Below, piece by piece: positions 24,705-33,190 of a stretch of DNA of 64,000 nt. The notes beneath the pieces were generated by a model. It did no database searches and was not told the DNA's origin. It saw only the letters and a program-made list of their open reading frames with translations. The position numbers and the translations under genes are program-made. Source of the stretch: Paenibacillus glucanolyticus NBRC 15330. GTDB taxonomy: Bacteria > Bacillota > Bacilli > Paenibacillales > Paenibacillaceae. The DNA lies in the NCBI RefSeq assembly GCF_004000885.1, contig NZ_BIMC01000015.1, positions 1 through 64,000 on the forward strand, given 5' to 3'. Each line of letters begins with the position of its first letter. The first letter of the stretch is position 1.

Positions 24705-24840
24705 AGTAATTGTAAAATGTATTTTTATAAGCATGGCTTCAATCATACTAGCTGCTATTTTCTATAAGTTAGATAAGATATGTTGATGCTACGAAAGCAA
24801 TGTAGGTTTGAACGTTGGCTAAAGAGAGGATATTTTTATT

Positions 24841-25245
24841 ATGAACAATTACGGATTATTTTCAATTGAAAAACGTGTTCAACCAGCTTTGCCTGTTCCC
24901 TATATTTTAACAGTAAAGATTTCTGAGGAACCAAAAGGGTTTTACACGCGCTTATACACTAAATTTCAACACAATTCTATATATATTTTTAAAGAAAGAA
25001 ACAAAAAACTATTTAAGAGAGAATCAATCCATTGGAAAGCAGGTTTAAATAATACAAAAATAATTAAAGGAATTGAATATTCAATCTATAGTCGTTTTCG
25101 TCGTGTCATGGGTTTTAATTTTGAAACAGAGATCGATATGATAGATGCTTATTTTGCTTTAGAGTGTTTTCTAGATGAAATTTTGACTAAAGAATTTATA
25201 GATTATCAAATTGCAGTAAATTCTGAAGCTAGAATTTCCAAATGA
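24841..25245 (+). CDS. Hypothetical protein, 134 aa
   Basis: Starts at ATG 24841 with AGAGGA upstream. A basic, aromatic-rich soluble protein (PKGFYTRLYTKFQHNSIYIF, then SIYSRFRRVMGFNF). The codon use is more AT-rich than in neighbouring genes. Stands alone. No family recognised. Confidence 0.6.
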   Translation: MNNYGLFSIEKRVQPALPVPYILTVKISEEPKGFYTRLYTKFQHNSIYIFKERNKKLFKRESIHWKAGLNNTKIIKGIEYSIYSRFRRVMGFNFETEIDMIDAYFALECFLDEILTKEFIDYQIAVNSEARISK

Positions 25246-25454
25246 AACCCTTGGATTTGTTGGTTACATTCTATTAGGTGTTTTGATGATAATCGCATTG
25301 GCATTATAGTCTGTAATGGGCCCTCAAATATTCTCGGTTCAATGGTGAAATTGGTTGGGCTGAAATACAAAAATTGAAATGGGCTAATCAAATTAGCTCT
25401 AACATATTCGTTATGGAATCCGTTATAAACAGTGATAAAAAAAGGTGGAGACAT

Positions 25455-25808
25455 ATGACACAGATAAATCGAACAAGAACCAACATGCAGCAAAAACGCG
25501 AATTTTTCCGAGTCCCATATCATTCGGTGGTATCCATATCAACAAATGATGAAATCTTTCTCAATCATCCTACCAATGATCTTAGCGGTGGCGGAATTTC
25601 TTTCATCTCTGACCAGGAAAAAGAATATCGAATCAACGATCGAATCAAAGGAATTCTTTATATCGATAGGCAGCCTGTTACTTTCTTTGGCAAGATCGTC
25701 CGGATCGAGGATGAACGCATCTCAGCTAAATTTATTCATATCAACGAAAATCAGCGATGCAAGATCATTCAGGAATGTAACCGAGTCCAGTTGAAATATC
25801 GGAAATAA
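25455..25808 (+). CDS. PilZ-domain protein (c-di-GMP receptor)
   Basis: A 117-residue single-domain protein; ATG 25455 lies just after AGGTGGAG. The two PilZ signatures are present: KREFFR near residue 14 (RxxxR) and NDLSGGGISF near residue 41 (D/NxSxxG). The remainder (IKGILYIDRQPVTFFGKIVR) has the expected beta-barrel pattern. PilZ proteins bind cyclic di-GMP and control motility, adhesion or secretion machines. On this replicon the Tad pilus is a possible target; that link is inference. Confidence 0.82.
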   Translation: MTQINRTRTNMQQKREFFRVPYHSVVSISTNDEIFLNHPTNDLSGGGISFISDQEKEYRINDRIKGILYIDRQPVTFFGKIVRIEDERISAKFIHINENQRCKIIQECNRVQLKYRK

Positions 25809-25841
25809 ATGTGATCGATATGAGGGGGAGGTATCATCTTT

Positions 25842-25919
25842 ATGCTTGAGATTTATGATAATGCTTTACTTTTTTCATCCGCAACTGCTTTTGTTCTACT
25901 TATATTCGAGATATTTTAA
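25842..25919 (+). CDS. Hydrophobic peptide, 25 aa
   Basis: ATG 25842 follows GGGGGAGGT by ten bases. The peptide MLEIYDNALLFSS plus a hydrophobic run (ATAFVLLIFEIF) ends at TAA 25917. Strong ribosome binding site but very short. May be a small membrane peptide or a leader peptide for the gene that starts a few bases later. Confidence 0.4.
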   Translation: MLEIYDNALLFSSATAFVLLIFEIF

Positions 25920-25922
25920 TTA

Positions 25923-26168
25923 TTGAAAGAGTGTAAGGAAACGGAGGAACGGATCTCTCTAGTACATACATTGTTTCATAAAAATAATAAAGTAACTATG
26001 ACTTTGATTCGTATCATTGCATTCGGGCTGATTTACGTCTTTATTAGTAAGGGCGCATTTTCGGAACCGGTTAGAACCATAAGCACCATCCTGGCAGCAC
26101 TATTCCTTACTTGGGTGTTTATTGTTGCACTTTCTTTGGTAACAGTGAAGAGATCCCAAAAGAAGTAA
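25923..26168 (+). CDS. Small membrane protein, up to 81 aa
   Basis: The frame is open from TTG 25923, four bases after the 25-aa peptide. An in-frame GGAGGA lies inside it, so the true start may be further in (for example ATG near 25998). Two hydrophobic helices are visible (LIRIIAFGLIYVFI and ISTILAALFLTWVFIVALSL) with a basic tail. Function unknown. Confidence 0.5.
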   Translation: MKECKETEERISLVHTLFHKNNKVTMTLIRIIAFGLIYVFISKGAFSEPVRTISTILAALFLTWVFIVALSLVTVKRSQKK

Positions 26169-26269
26169 GTTTAAGAACTTGGAGTTCAAATTATAAATTA
26201 AATTATCAAGATATTGAATGATTTCATTTGACTATGATAGGATGTATTTATCTAACTGATGTTTATGTT

Positions 26270-26409
26270 GACTCTGGCATGCGCCTCAAGAGTCTTTCTA
26301 TTAAGAAGCGCTCTTCCGAGCGAATGATCTCTCCCTTAGGCAGATACCCGCCTATTTGAATGATCGTTTGTAGGGAAGAACGCTTCTTTTTGCGTTCGTC
26401 ACAACCCAA
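26270..26409 (+). ncRNA. Leader-RNA element, copy 1
   Basis: P1: GACTC pairs with GAGTC (26270 and 26290) around a loop with GGCATGCGCC. P2: AAGAAGCG pairs with CGCTTCTT, extended by TCTTCC/GGAAGA, followed by a T-tract. The 3' box TCACAACCCAA ends at 26409. A -10-like TATGAT lies 36 bases before P1. The next gene starts at 26520. Confidence 0.8.
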
Positions 26410-26519
26410 TCATATCATCAAGAAAGGAGAGAATCAGGAATTAAATCTAGAATAGATAAGCTTTTTTGCAGAACTCTGAAGGAAGGTCAAAGGCAACTAT
26501 AATACTGGAGGAATAAAGA

Positions 26520-26798
26520 ATGAGAAGATACGATGAATTAAGCGATGATTTAAAAGAAATTGCAAGAGAGCTGCACCCAAATGATTTTAGAGAATGGTCA
26601 TATAAAACACAAGGCGTTGAAATAGCTTTTAGTACAAAGTCTGGGTGTTATGATTTCAGAAAATGCGAAGACAGAAGTTGTATAAGTTGCGGAAAAGATG
26701 TTGAAGACGAAGAGCCATTTATTCACGTAAATATCTGCAAACAATGCCACGAAAGATTCCTGTTTTACACAAATAAATTGGAGAATGCTAATTATTAA
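26520..26798 (+). CDS. Zinc-ribbon protein, 92 aa
   Basis: First gene after leader-RNA copy 1, with GGAGG before the ATG. The N-terminal half is acidic and helical; the C-terminal half has CISCGK and CKQCHERF, a four-cysteine zinc ribbon. Small single-ribbon proteins are common on phages and plasmids as adaptors. Partner unknown. It is followed by a further unknown gene at 26914 that may be in the same transcript. Confidence 0.65.
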   Translation: MRRYDELSDDLKEIARELHPNDFREWSYKTQGVEIAFSTKSGCYDFRKCEDRSCISCGKDVEDEEPFIHVNICKQCHERFLFYTNKLENANY

Positions 26799-26913
26799 TA
26801 TTATGAATCTGCATGGAATCCAAAGGTGAGTGCAGTATCTCATCAAATCGCTACATCAAAACATGAAATACAGAATATAGCATCATCAAAATTATAAATA
26901 AGGAGAATGAACA

Positions 26914-27333
26914 ATGAATAATATTACCGTATCTCGCGTTATGACTGCTTATAAATCTGGAGTAGTAAAGCCAGGTTTTGAGGGATGGGGGAGCATAGAA
27001 AAAAATTGTGGCTGCGCGATGTCTGCGCTGGCCTTATACGAACAATCAGAAACATTCCCAACCCTTAAGCAAGTGCTTAATGTTTGTGAGTATTTTGGTA
27101 GTGATAGAGTATGTAAGGCACTCGATGTCAGTAAGCCGTATATGTTCGGCTTTACGGATGCATATGATGGCATGAGATTCGGACTAAGCCATCACGAGGG
27201 CAGTATTGATTACTGGGAGGATTTCGAAAAAGCAGAGTATCATATGGGGTTCGACCATGGCACAGCAGTTCGAATTGCTGTGTTCAATGAATACTTCCCA
27301 GATGGGTACGTTGTTACTGAAGGATCCCTTTGA
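26914..27333 (+). CDS. Hypothetical protein, 139 aa
   Basis: ATG 26914 follows AAGGAGAATGAAC. A soluble protein with a CGCAMSALAL segment and a FTDAYDGMRFGLSHHEG turn; slightly acidic with several histidines near the C-terminus. No family recognised. A terminator follows 30 bases downstream. Probably co-transcribed with the zinc-ribbon gene behind leader-RNA copy 1. Confidence 0.65.
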   Translation: MNNITVSRVMTAYKSGVVKPGFEGWGSIEKNCGCAMSALALYEQSETFPTLKQVLNVCEYFGSDRVCKALDVSKPYMFGFTDAYDGMRFGLSHHEGSIDYWEDFEKAEYHMGFDHGTAVRIAVFNEYFPDGYVVTEGSL

Positions 27334-27362
27334 GACTACGAATAATTAGGAAATAACATTAT

Positions 27363-27395
27363 GACCCGCTCCGTTTATGAGGAAGCGGGTTTTAC
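27363..27395 (+). terminator. Terminator
   Basis: ACCCGCTCC pairs with GGAAGCGGGT around GTTTATGA, followed by TTTTAC. Confidence 0.7.
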
Positions 27396-27514
27396 ATGTG
27401 TTAATGAATACGAATAGCACAGCCGACAATATATCATACAGCTCTAACAATGAATATATCAGTTTTATATGTATACAATCAAAAAACAAAAAATGAAAGG
27501 ATAGGTGATCTTCT

Positions 27515-28063
27515 ATGCTCAACGAAAATAGTTTTATAGCAATTCTTTCGTTATCAATTCTCATTCTCATCACATTGATCGGACTCAAAAAAATTTCACA
27601 GCGATCTACGGCCAAGTGGAGTGACTTCGTTCTCTTACTTCTACTTATTCTGTTTTATTGTGTTATCTTTTGGATCAAACCGGTACTATTTTGGTTTAAT
27701 TCTCATATTCTTTTGGGATTACTGATTTCTTTGAATTTAATATATCTTATCCATTACCTCAGTATTTGTATACTTTCAAAAAACTGGACAGATTCCGAAA
27801 AACCCAAAGAAAACGGTAGTCTTATTATAAAAGGTATGTACCGATTCGTGAGACACCCGATCTATAGTATGTTTTTCTTTGAAGGTTTCGTCTTTATGCT
27901 AATCTCTCCTTGGCTACTGCCTATCGCTCTTTGTGCAATGGGTGTTCCCTTTTATCGATTGATTCGTCTGAGGGAAGAGGACTATCTTATTGATAAGTTT
28001 GGGAAAGAATATCAGGATTATAAGGAGCGGGTAAAATACAGAATTATCCCTTATGTGTGGTAA
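27515..28063 (+). CDS. Isoprenylcysteine methyltransferase-like membrane protein
   Basis: A 182-residue membrane protein with about five hydrophobic helices. The C-terminal block GMYRFVRHPIYSMFFFEG, then RLIRLREEDYLIDKFGKEY and YKERVKYRIIPYVW is the signature of the ICMT/PEMT-like methyltransferase family (RHP motif, EE...L...G..Y..Y). Members methylate lipids or small molecules using S-adenosylmethionine; the substrate here is unknown. Has AGGATAGGTG upstream of the ATG and stands alone. Confidence 0.75.
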   Translation: MLNENSFIAILSLSILILITLIGLKKISQRSTAKWSDFVLLLLLILFYCVIFWIKPVLFWFNSHILLGLLISLNLIYLIHYLSICILSKNWTDSEKPKENGSLIIKGMYRFVRHPIYSMFFFEGFVFMLISPWLLPIALCAMGVPFYRLIRLREEDYLIDKFGKEYQDYKERVKYRIIPYVW

Positions 28064-28585
28064 CATAGATGGGAGCAAATACCTTTCGTTAAGGAGTTCG
28101 CGAAATATACTGGCAGTTTTGAGTAAAGGAAGCAATGTCCTTAGAATGGGTTGAACACTCCATACAGGAAATCCACAAACACATATGTTTAAACGCTGAT
28201 AGGTATGAGTGCAGCCTCTAAAATATCAAAAGAATGTTGAAGTGATAGTAAATGAGTAATAAAATCATGCTTTCACATTCGAGTTCAGCTATTCATGTTA
28301 TTGAGTGAGACATAATTACTGTTCCCTAAGAGATGTCGTACAATTGTGTTTTTTTAAGTAGAAAATATCTGCAAAGGGAATCGCTTTCGAGCGGTTCCTT
28401 TTGTCGACAGTTGTTAAAAACTTGCATGTATTCTGTGAATCCGAAGCTGCTATATAAGACAATCATAGCCGACATTTGAATTGTTTAACGTCTAATGCTT
28501 AACCAAATGTCGAATGACAGCTAAATCTCATATTTCAACTGGACTAACAAAATCGATAGTTCAATAAAAAAGCGAGGTACTGAAC
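28064..28585. other. Gene-free stretch with one hairpin
   Basis: About 520 bases with no supported gene. The only clear signal is a terminator-like hairpin at 28376-28403 (GGGAATCGC/GCGGTTCC then TTTTG). Possible promoter sequences for the downstream gene are not distinctive. Confidence 0.4.
28376..28403 (+). terminator. Terminator-like hairpin
   Basis: GGAATCGC pairs with GCGGTTCC around TTTCGA, followed by TTTTG. No gene ends directly upstream, so it could terminate a small RNA or readthrough from the methyltransferase-like gene. Confidence 0.55.
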
Positions 28586-30589
28586 ATGGCGAAATTTAAA
28601 AACCTTAGACATAAACTAAGAAACGAGGTGCACTGGAATCCATTCAGTGATAAATATGATGCAGATAAGATAAGTCAAGACTTGGAAAAATATATGGAAG
28701 CAGGCTCGTTAGACCTGGACGATCCATCTGCATTAACGATCGTCAGAAAAGGCCCGCTTTTTCACTCCATTTTCAAGATGATATACGATTATATGAAAGA
28801 TGCCATCGAGAAAACGAAGGCTCACCCAGAGCATATCATGAAGTTTCTAATCGCTATCGGTAATTCAGAAATTATTAAATTGAATAAACACATGGACGAG
28901 ACTATACGCCAATTTAATGGCATTCGATTAGAAGAAGTCGCTAGTATTAAATTTGATCCGGGGAATGGGAGGCCTCAGCTTAATGCAGGTGGGGTTTTCG
29001 AAATGCAGGTCGACCTTCTTAACAATTTATTTAATTATATTCGATACTTCTTGAATAATGAGCAACTCCACAATCATTATGATTCTAAAAAGATAATTGA
29101 TATTGCAGGTTATTTATACTTAACCTCCAATATGTATTTCGCCGCAAAAGACTCTTATGACCGTATTACTTGGGAAGAAGGGATAATTGAAGAATTTCCT
29201 AAGAATGTACTTCATTTAGAATTCAAAAACGAGCAGTATCTTAAGCTTCTTAAGGTCGGTCAACATCGTGTTGAGAGAAATGTCAGTGCGACAGTAGTTG
29301 AAACGCATACAATTTTTTCAAAAAACCCTGAGCTTCAAATTATGATGAACCATAAGAGAAAGAAAGCGGCTATTCGAGAAGTATCTGTAGATCATCGAGG
29401 CTTCGTCTCTATACAGGTTGCTAAGACTGATGATTATCCTGTATCTAATGATTTGATTGAAGGTATATCCTCGATCTTCTCCTTTTATCCACATATTGAT
29501 TTAGAACCATTGAAAGAATTACAAAGACTGACAATTCATGATGTCATCCTCCTATATAGCTCCTTGCTAATTTTGGCCAGGGCATTAAGAGAGCAGTTAA
29601 GTCAAAATGAAGACGCCAACAATACGGAGTTGAAAAGATTCTTTATAAGAATCAAGAAAAAAGAACTCCTTTCGTATTTGCAAAATGTTACAGCTTTTAC
29701 TAAATCACAAATTGAATCGTTCCTTTCGATTATCGAAAACGATCTTTACAACACGGACAAAAAAAGAAGAGTTAATCTTTGGGCCCGACCTTTGGTAAAA
29801 ACAAGGGAGGTATATTTTTTACTTCTTTCTAGCCTCCAAGCACCCAATTACTTGCAACTCATCGATGAATGGTTGGAGTCTGTTAGTTATTCGCTGGAAG
29901 ATCGAGGTGCCGCATTGGAGAAATATCTTAAGAGGAACATTAAAAATGACCTTAGAGGTAAGGGAGAGTATGTAGTAATACCTGATAAGCAGAAATTCCA
30001 TGCAAGCAAGAAAGAAGTCGAAGAAATTGATCTTATTGTCTCTATGGAAAAAATGATCCTCATCGCGGAAATCAAGAACATTAAGTTCCCTATGGAAGCG
30101 AGAGATTTTCATAATGGCTATAAACGTTTGAAGCAAGGCGCAGAGCAAGTTAAGCGGAAGCGGGATTTTTTGTTGAAACACAGCTCGATTTTTGATTCTG
30201 AACTACGCGGTTTTCAGGGTAAGGACATTCACGTAGTCGTGATCTGCAACTACCCGCATTTTACCGGAATGGATATCGATGGTGTATCGATAATCGATTA
30301 TACAGCACTGCAGAGTTATTTAGATAAGGGAGAAATTAAAGAAATGAAAGCAACCTTCGATGGTGGTCTTGCTGTACAAACAGAGATTGTTGAAAAAACA
30401 AAGTTTTGGAGTAACATGGATGAATTCTATAATTCCTTTGAATCGTACGTAAAACTGCCTACCGTAGTTAGTAATCTTTTGGACATGCTTACCATTAAGG
30501 AAAGTCGGATAACACTCGAAGAGTCAACTGTTCAGATGCTGATGCAAGTTGCGGCATTCAATAACACTGAATCTGAAGAACAATCGTAA
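28586..30589 (+). CDS. Large protein with PD-(D/E)XK nuclease-like domain
   Basis: A 667-residue soluble protein with a mostly helical N-terminal 430 residues of unknown type. Between about 435 and 560 it has RGAALEKYLKR, then EEIDLIVSMEKMILIAEIKN (D near 480, E-x-K near 493) and QGAEQVKRKRDFL, the pattern of PD-(D/E)XK nucleases of the NERD kind. GCGAGG precedes the ATG. It is a single-gene unit. Nucleases with large helical domains on mobile elements often act in defence or DNA turnover, but nothing here proves that. Confidence 0.65.
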   Translation: MAKFKNLRHKLRNEVHWNPFSDKYDADKISQDLEKYMEAGSLDLDDPSALTIVRKGPLFHSIFKMIYDYMKDAIEKTKAHPEHIMKFLIAIGNSEIIKLNKHMDETIRQFNGIRLEEVASIKFDPGNGRPQLNAGGVFEMQVDLLNNLFNYIRYFLNNEQLHNHYDSKKIIDIAGYLYLTSNMYFAAKDSYDRITWEEGIIEEFPKNVLHLEFKNEQYLKLLKVGQHRVERNVSATVVETHTIFSKNPELQIMMNHKRKKAAIREVSVDHRGFVSIQVAKTDDYPVSNDLIEGISSIFSFYPHIDLEPLKELQRLTIHDVILLYSSLLILARALREQLSQNEDANNTELKRFFIRIKKKELLSYLQNVTAFTKSQIESFLSIIENDLYNTDKKRRVNLWARPLVKTREVYFLLLSSLQAPNYLQLIDEWLESVSYSLEDRGAALEKYLKRNIKNDLRGKGEYVVIPDKQKFHASKKEVEEIDLIVSMEKMILIAEIKNIKFPMEARDFHNGYKRLKQGAEQVKRKRDFLLKHSSIFDSELRGFQGKDIHVVVICNYPHFTGMDIDGVSIIDYTALQSYLDKGEIKEMKATFDGGLAVQTEIVEKTKFWSNMDEFYNSFESYVKLPTVVSNLLDMLTIKESRITLEESTVQMLMQVAAFNNTESEEQS

Positions 30590-30738
30590 TATAGATGTTT
30601 AATCCTGGTGGTCGGGGGTCCCATTAATACATACTTTTGGGAAACCTCTCGACCATCTAAGGATTTTTATGGTGATCATCTTATCGATTCTGTTATTTTG
30701 TAAACTATGTTAAAATGTCGTTATGAATTAATTCCAGC

Positions 30739-30875
30739 GGACTCCGACATGCGTCAAAGAGTCAATTTAAGTAAAGCGCTCCTCTGAGTGAATGTACTAC
30801 CTTCTTGGTAGAAATCCCCCTATATGGGCCAACATTCATTGAGAAGGGCGCTTTTTTTGCGTCTTACACAACCCA
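30739..30875 (+). ncRNA. Leader-RNA element, copy 2
   Basis: P1: GGACTC/GAGTC around CGACATGCGTCAAA. P2: AAAGCGC/GCGCTTT with an inner AGTGAATGT/ACATTCATT stem and a CTACC/GGTAG hairpin on top, followed by seven Ts. The 3' box is ACACAACCCA. A -10-like TATGTT/TAAAAT lies about 30 bases before P1. The gene starts at 30902. Confidence 0.85.
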
Positions 30876-30901
30876 TCAATTGAATCCAAGGAGAGATAAT
30901 C

Positions 30902-31822
30902 ATGAGTAAACGTATTTTAGCCAACCGAATTGCAGAAGTCATGGCCCATAATGCAAGACCTATGCATATCAAAGAAATCGCATCCTATTTTCCAGACAAG
31001 CCAGAAAGTACAATCCGAGGCAGGCTATATCGCGAACTGAAGGATCGTTGTGAAAAAGTCGCACGTGGAGTATATCTTTTTCTGGACGGAGAAGGTTCAG
31101 CTGTTGTGGTAGAAGGTGATGGAAGGAACCTTTCTATTTTTGATGACGAAAGTATTGATGCCATCGTGACCGATCATCCATGGGAGGACATTAAATCAAA
31201 TTCGGGAACAAATCGTAATTTTGTATCTGGATATGAAGAAACCACATTTCGTTACAATTTAGAGGATTTTAAAGAAAAAGCACGTATCCTTAAACCTGGT
31301 GGTTTTTTGGTAGAAATATTGCCGGCCGAAAACGAATCGAATTTCAAGTACCTGTATGAAATCAAAATGATGGCTGAAAAATGTGGGCTTTTATATTTTT
31401 CCAAAGTACCATGGAAGAAGGGTGTTCGTGTATGGAATACTGGACGTAAATCAAAAAACACAGAGGACATTATGTTTTTCACAAAGGGTAAAGCACGTTC
31501 TTTACGTCCGGATAAGCAACGAGGTGGAAATAGAAAAATGTCTGGTACGGCCTATCTTTTACCCACGGAATTTGATTTTCAACCCGCTTCTCCTCAAAAA
31601 AGGATTCATCAGGCAGAGAAACCTGTTGAGCTCTACGAAGCTATTCTGGAGGCAATTACTCTCCCAGGTGAAATCGTGATTGATCAAGCTGCAGGAAGCG
31701 GGAATTTAGGAAGAGCAGCTATGAGAAGAGGTCGTATTGCCGTTTTGTTCGAAATCCTAAAAGAGAACGTTAAAAAGATCCGCGAAAACCTTTCTATTCA
31801 AGAAATTCCTTTAATGTGTTAA
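30902..31822 (+). CDS. DNA methyltransferase (N6-A/N4-C type) with N-terminal helix-turn-helix
   Basis: A 306-residue protein directly behind leader-RNA copy 2 with AAGGAGAG before the ATG. Residues 1-60 resemble a winged helix of the HARE-HTH kind (RIAEVMAHNARPMHIKEIAS, then TIRGRLYRELKD). Catalytic motif IV is present as TDHPW near residue 91, a variant of DPPW. SAM-binding motif I is late, DQAAGSGNLGRAA near 260, next to KPVELYEAIL, so motif order is IV before I as in beta-class enzymes. It would methylate adenine or cytosine. No cognate restriction gene is adjacent, so an orphan role is likely. Confidence 0.8.
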   Translation: MSKRILANRIAEVMAHNARPMHIKEIASYFPDKPESTIRGRLYRELKDRCEKVARGVYLFLDGEGSAVVVEGDGRNLSIFDDESIDAIVTDHPWEDIKSNSGTNRNFVSGYEETTFRYNLEDFKEKARILKPGGFLVEILPAENESNFKYLYEIKMMAEKCGLLYFSKVPWKKGVRVWNTGRKSKNTEDIMFFTKGKARSLRPDKQRGGNRKMSGTAYLLPTEFDFQPASPQKRIHQAEKPVELYEAILEAITLPGEIVIDQAAGSGNLGRAAMRRGRIAVLFEILKENVKKIRENLSIQEIPLMC

Positions 31823-31981
31823 GTAATCAATCAATTGTCCATCCAGCCTTACAATGATAGGATGGAGAGATAGATTGTTTTGCTTTGTTACATTCCTTTC
31901 AAAGTTTATAAAATGGAGGAACTAAAGATAAATCCGTAGAAATTTATTAGTATAAGTTAAAGGAAGAGGAAGTGTTTTCAG

Positions 31982-32215
31982 TTGAGTAGATATGTTATTA
32001 AGGTTGGAAATCAATATATTAAGTGGGCTAATATACTGAGTGTCGAAGGTGTAGTAAGGATCGGCAAAGTAGGAGAATATACAGACAATTTGATCGAAGC
32101 AAAAGTATTTGATGAGTTTGACAAAGAAGAAGATTTGGAAGCTTGGGAAGAATTTTATGAGACTAAGCATGGCGATCAATTTGAGTATAAGGAAATTGAA
32201 TTTGTATTAAAATAA
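31982..32215 (+). CDS. Hypothetical protein, 77 aa
   Basis: TTG start at 31982 after AGAGGAAG. A small acidic protein with beta-rich first half (RYVIKVGNQYIKWANILSV) and an acidic helical second half (EEDLEAWEEFYETKHGD). No family recognised. Stands between the methyltransferase and the HD hydrolase genes. Confidence 0.55.
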   Translation: MSRYVIKVGNQYIKWANILSVEGVVRIGKVGEYTDNLIEAKVFDEFDKEEDLEAWEEFYETKHGDQFEYKEIEFVLK

Positions 32216-32329
32216 TAACGAAGATGATCTTTTGCGAATTGGGTTGAATTGCTTTAATAGACACCTGGAAGGTATGTGGCTACGTGAACGTGGACGAATA
32301 CTTATTTGGATATTTAGGAGGAAGCATAA

Positions 32330-32773
32330 ATGTCGATGCTTGACGTAGCCATTCAAATCGCTGCAGAAGCTCACAAAGACCAATACGACAAAGCTGGGCA
32401 GCCATACATTCTACATCCCTTAAGAGTAATGATGCAGCTGGAAAGTGAAGAAGAAAGGGTTGTCGGAGTACTACACGATGTTTTGGAGGATTCGGAAATT
32501 ACGGATGTTGATTTGAGCCGATTAGGATTCTCCGAGATAATTGTGACAGCCGTTAAAAGTGTCACGAGAAATCATATTTCTCCACAAAGAAAAGAAAATT
32601 ATTGGGATTTCATTAGAAGGGCACGATTAAACCCAATTGGATGTAAAGTAAAACTTGCAGATGTTAAAGATAATATGGACTGGAGTAGGATTACGTCTCC
32701 TACAGAGTCAGACATGAAGAGAATGCAAAGATACCAGCAAGCTTATTTAATGTTGATTGAATATGTAAAGTGA
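32330..32773 (+). CDS. HD-domain phosphohydrolase (SpoT/MESH1-like)
   Basis: A 147-residue stand-alone HD domain. It opens with VAIQIAAEAHKDQYDKAGQP and YILHPLRVM, then GVLHDVLEDSEIT (the HD pair) and KLADVKDNMD (third metal-site D). This is the layout of the hydrolase half of RelA/SpoT and of small alarmone hydrolases. It may hydrolyse (p)ppGpp or another nucleotide. The SD AGGAGGAAG is eight bases before ATG. A terminator follows. Substrate is inferred from family likeness only. Confidence 0.8.
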   Translation: MSMLDVAIQIAAEAHKDQYDKAGQPYILHPLRVMMQLESEEERVVGVLHDVLEDSEITDVDLSRLGFSEIIVTAVKSVTRNHISPQRKENYWDFIRRARLNPIGCKVKLADVKDNMDWSRITSPTESDMKRMQRYQQAYLMLIEYVK

Positions 32774-32860
32774 AAAATTAATATTCTAAGCAAGTCCGTT
32801 AATAATTCGAATAAAAGTCGATGCGCTAACGGATAACGATAGTTAAACAAACACAGTCGA

Positions 32861-32891
32861 GCAGCTGGTCAATGTGATCAGCTGCTTTTTT
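32861..32891 (+). terminator. Terminator after the HD gene
   Basis: GCAGCTG and CAGCTGC form a stem with an 11-base loop, followed by six Ts. Confidence 0.8.
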
Positions 32892-33190
32892 GTTAAAACT
32901 AACTGGCAGGATTTTAGCGCGAATTTAATAGAAAAGGCTAGTTTTTACACAAAGCAACTTCTAAATATAGATTTTGAGAAATAACCCAAATTTAACCGTA
33001 ACTTTTTCTCTGGTACTATGGTTATTAATAGTGTATTGAAAAAAAATAAAAAAGGAGCTGAATACCTATTGATGTTGTTATAAAACTAAGAGGAATAAGT
33101 TTTCTTAATCTTAATTACTCGATAGCAGGTAAACTTGACAGGAGGCGCTAGAAAAACGGTATTTAGAAATCTAAAAAAGAGGTGAATTTC

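Noticed and set aside
26270..26409. Ordinary terminator of the preceding gene at each leader-RNA copy
   Set aside because: All copies have a conserved upstream hairpin, a promoter-like -10 before it and a conserved box after the U-tract, which a plain terminator would not need.
26270..26409. T-box or known amino-acid/nucleotide riboswitch
   Set aside because: No T-box bulge sequence, no specifier-loop layout and no recognisable purine, SAM, TPP or similar core; downstream genes do not share a metabolic pathway.
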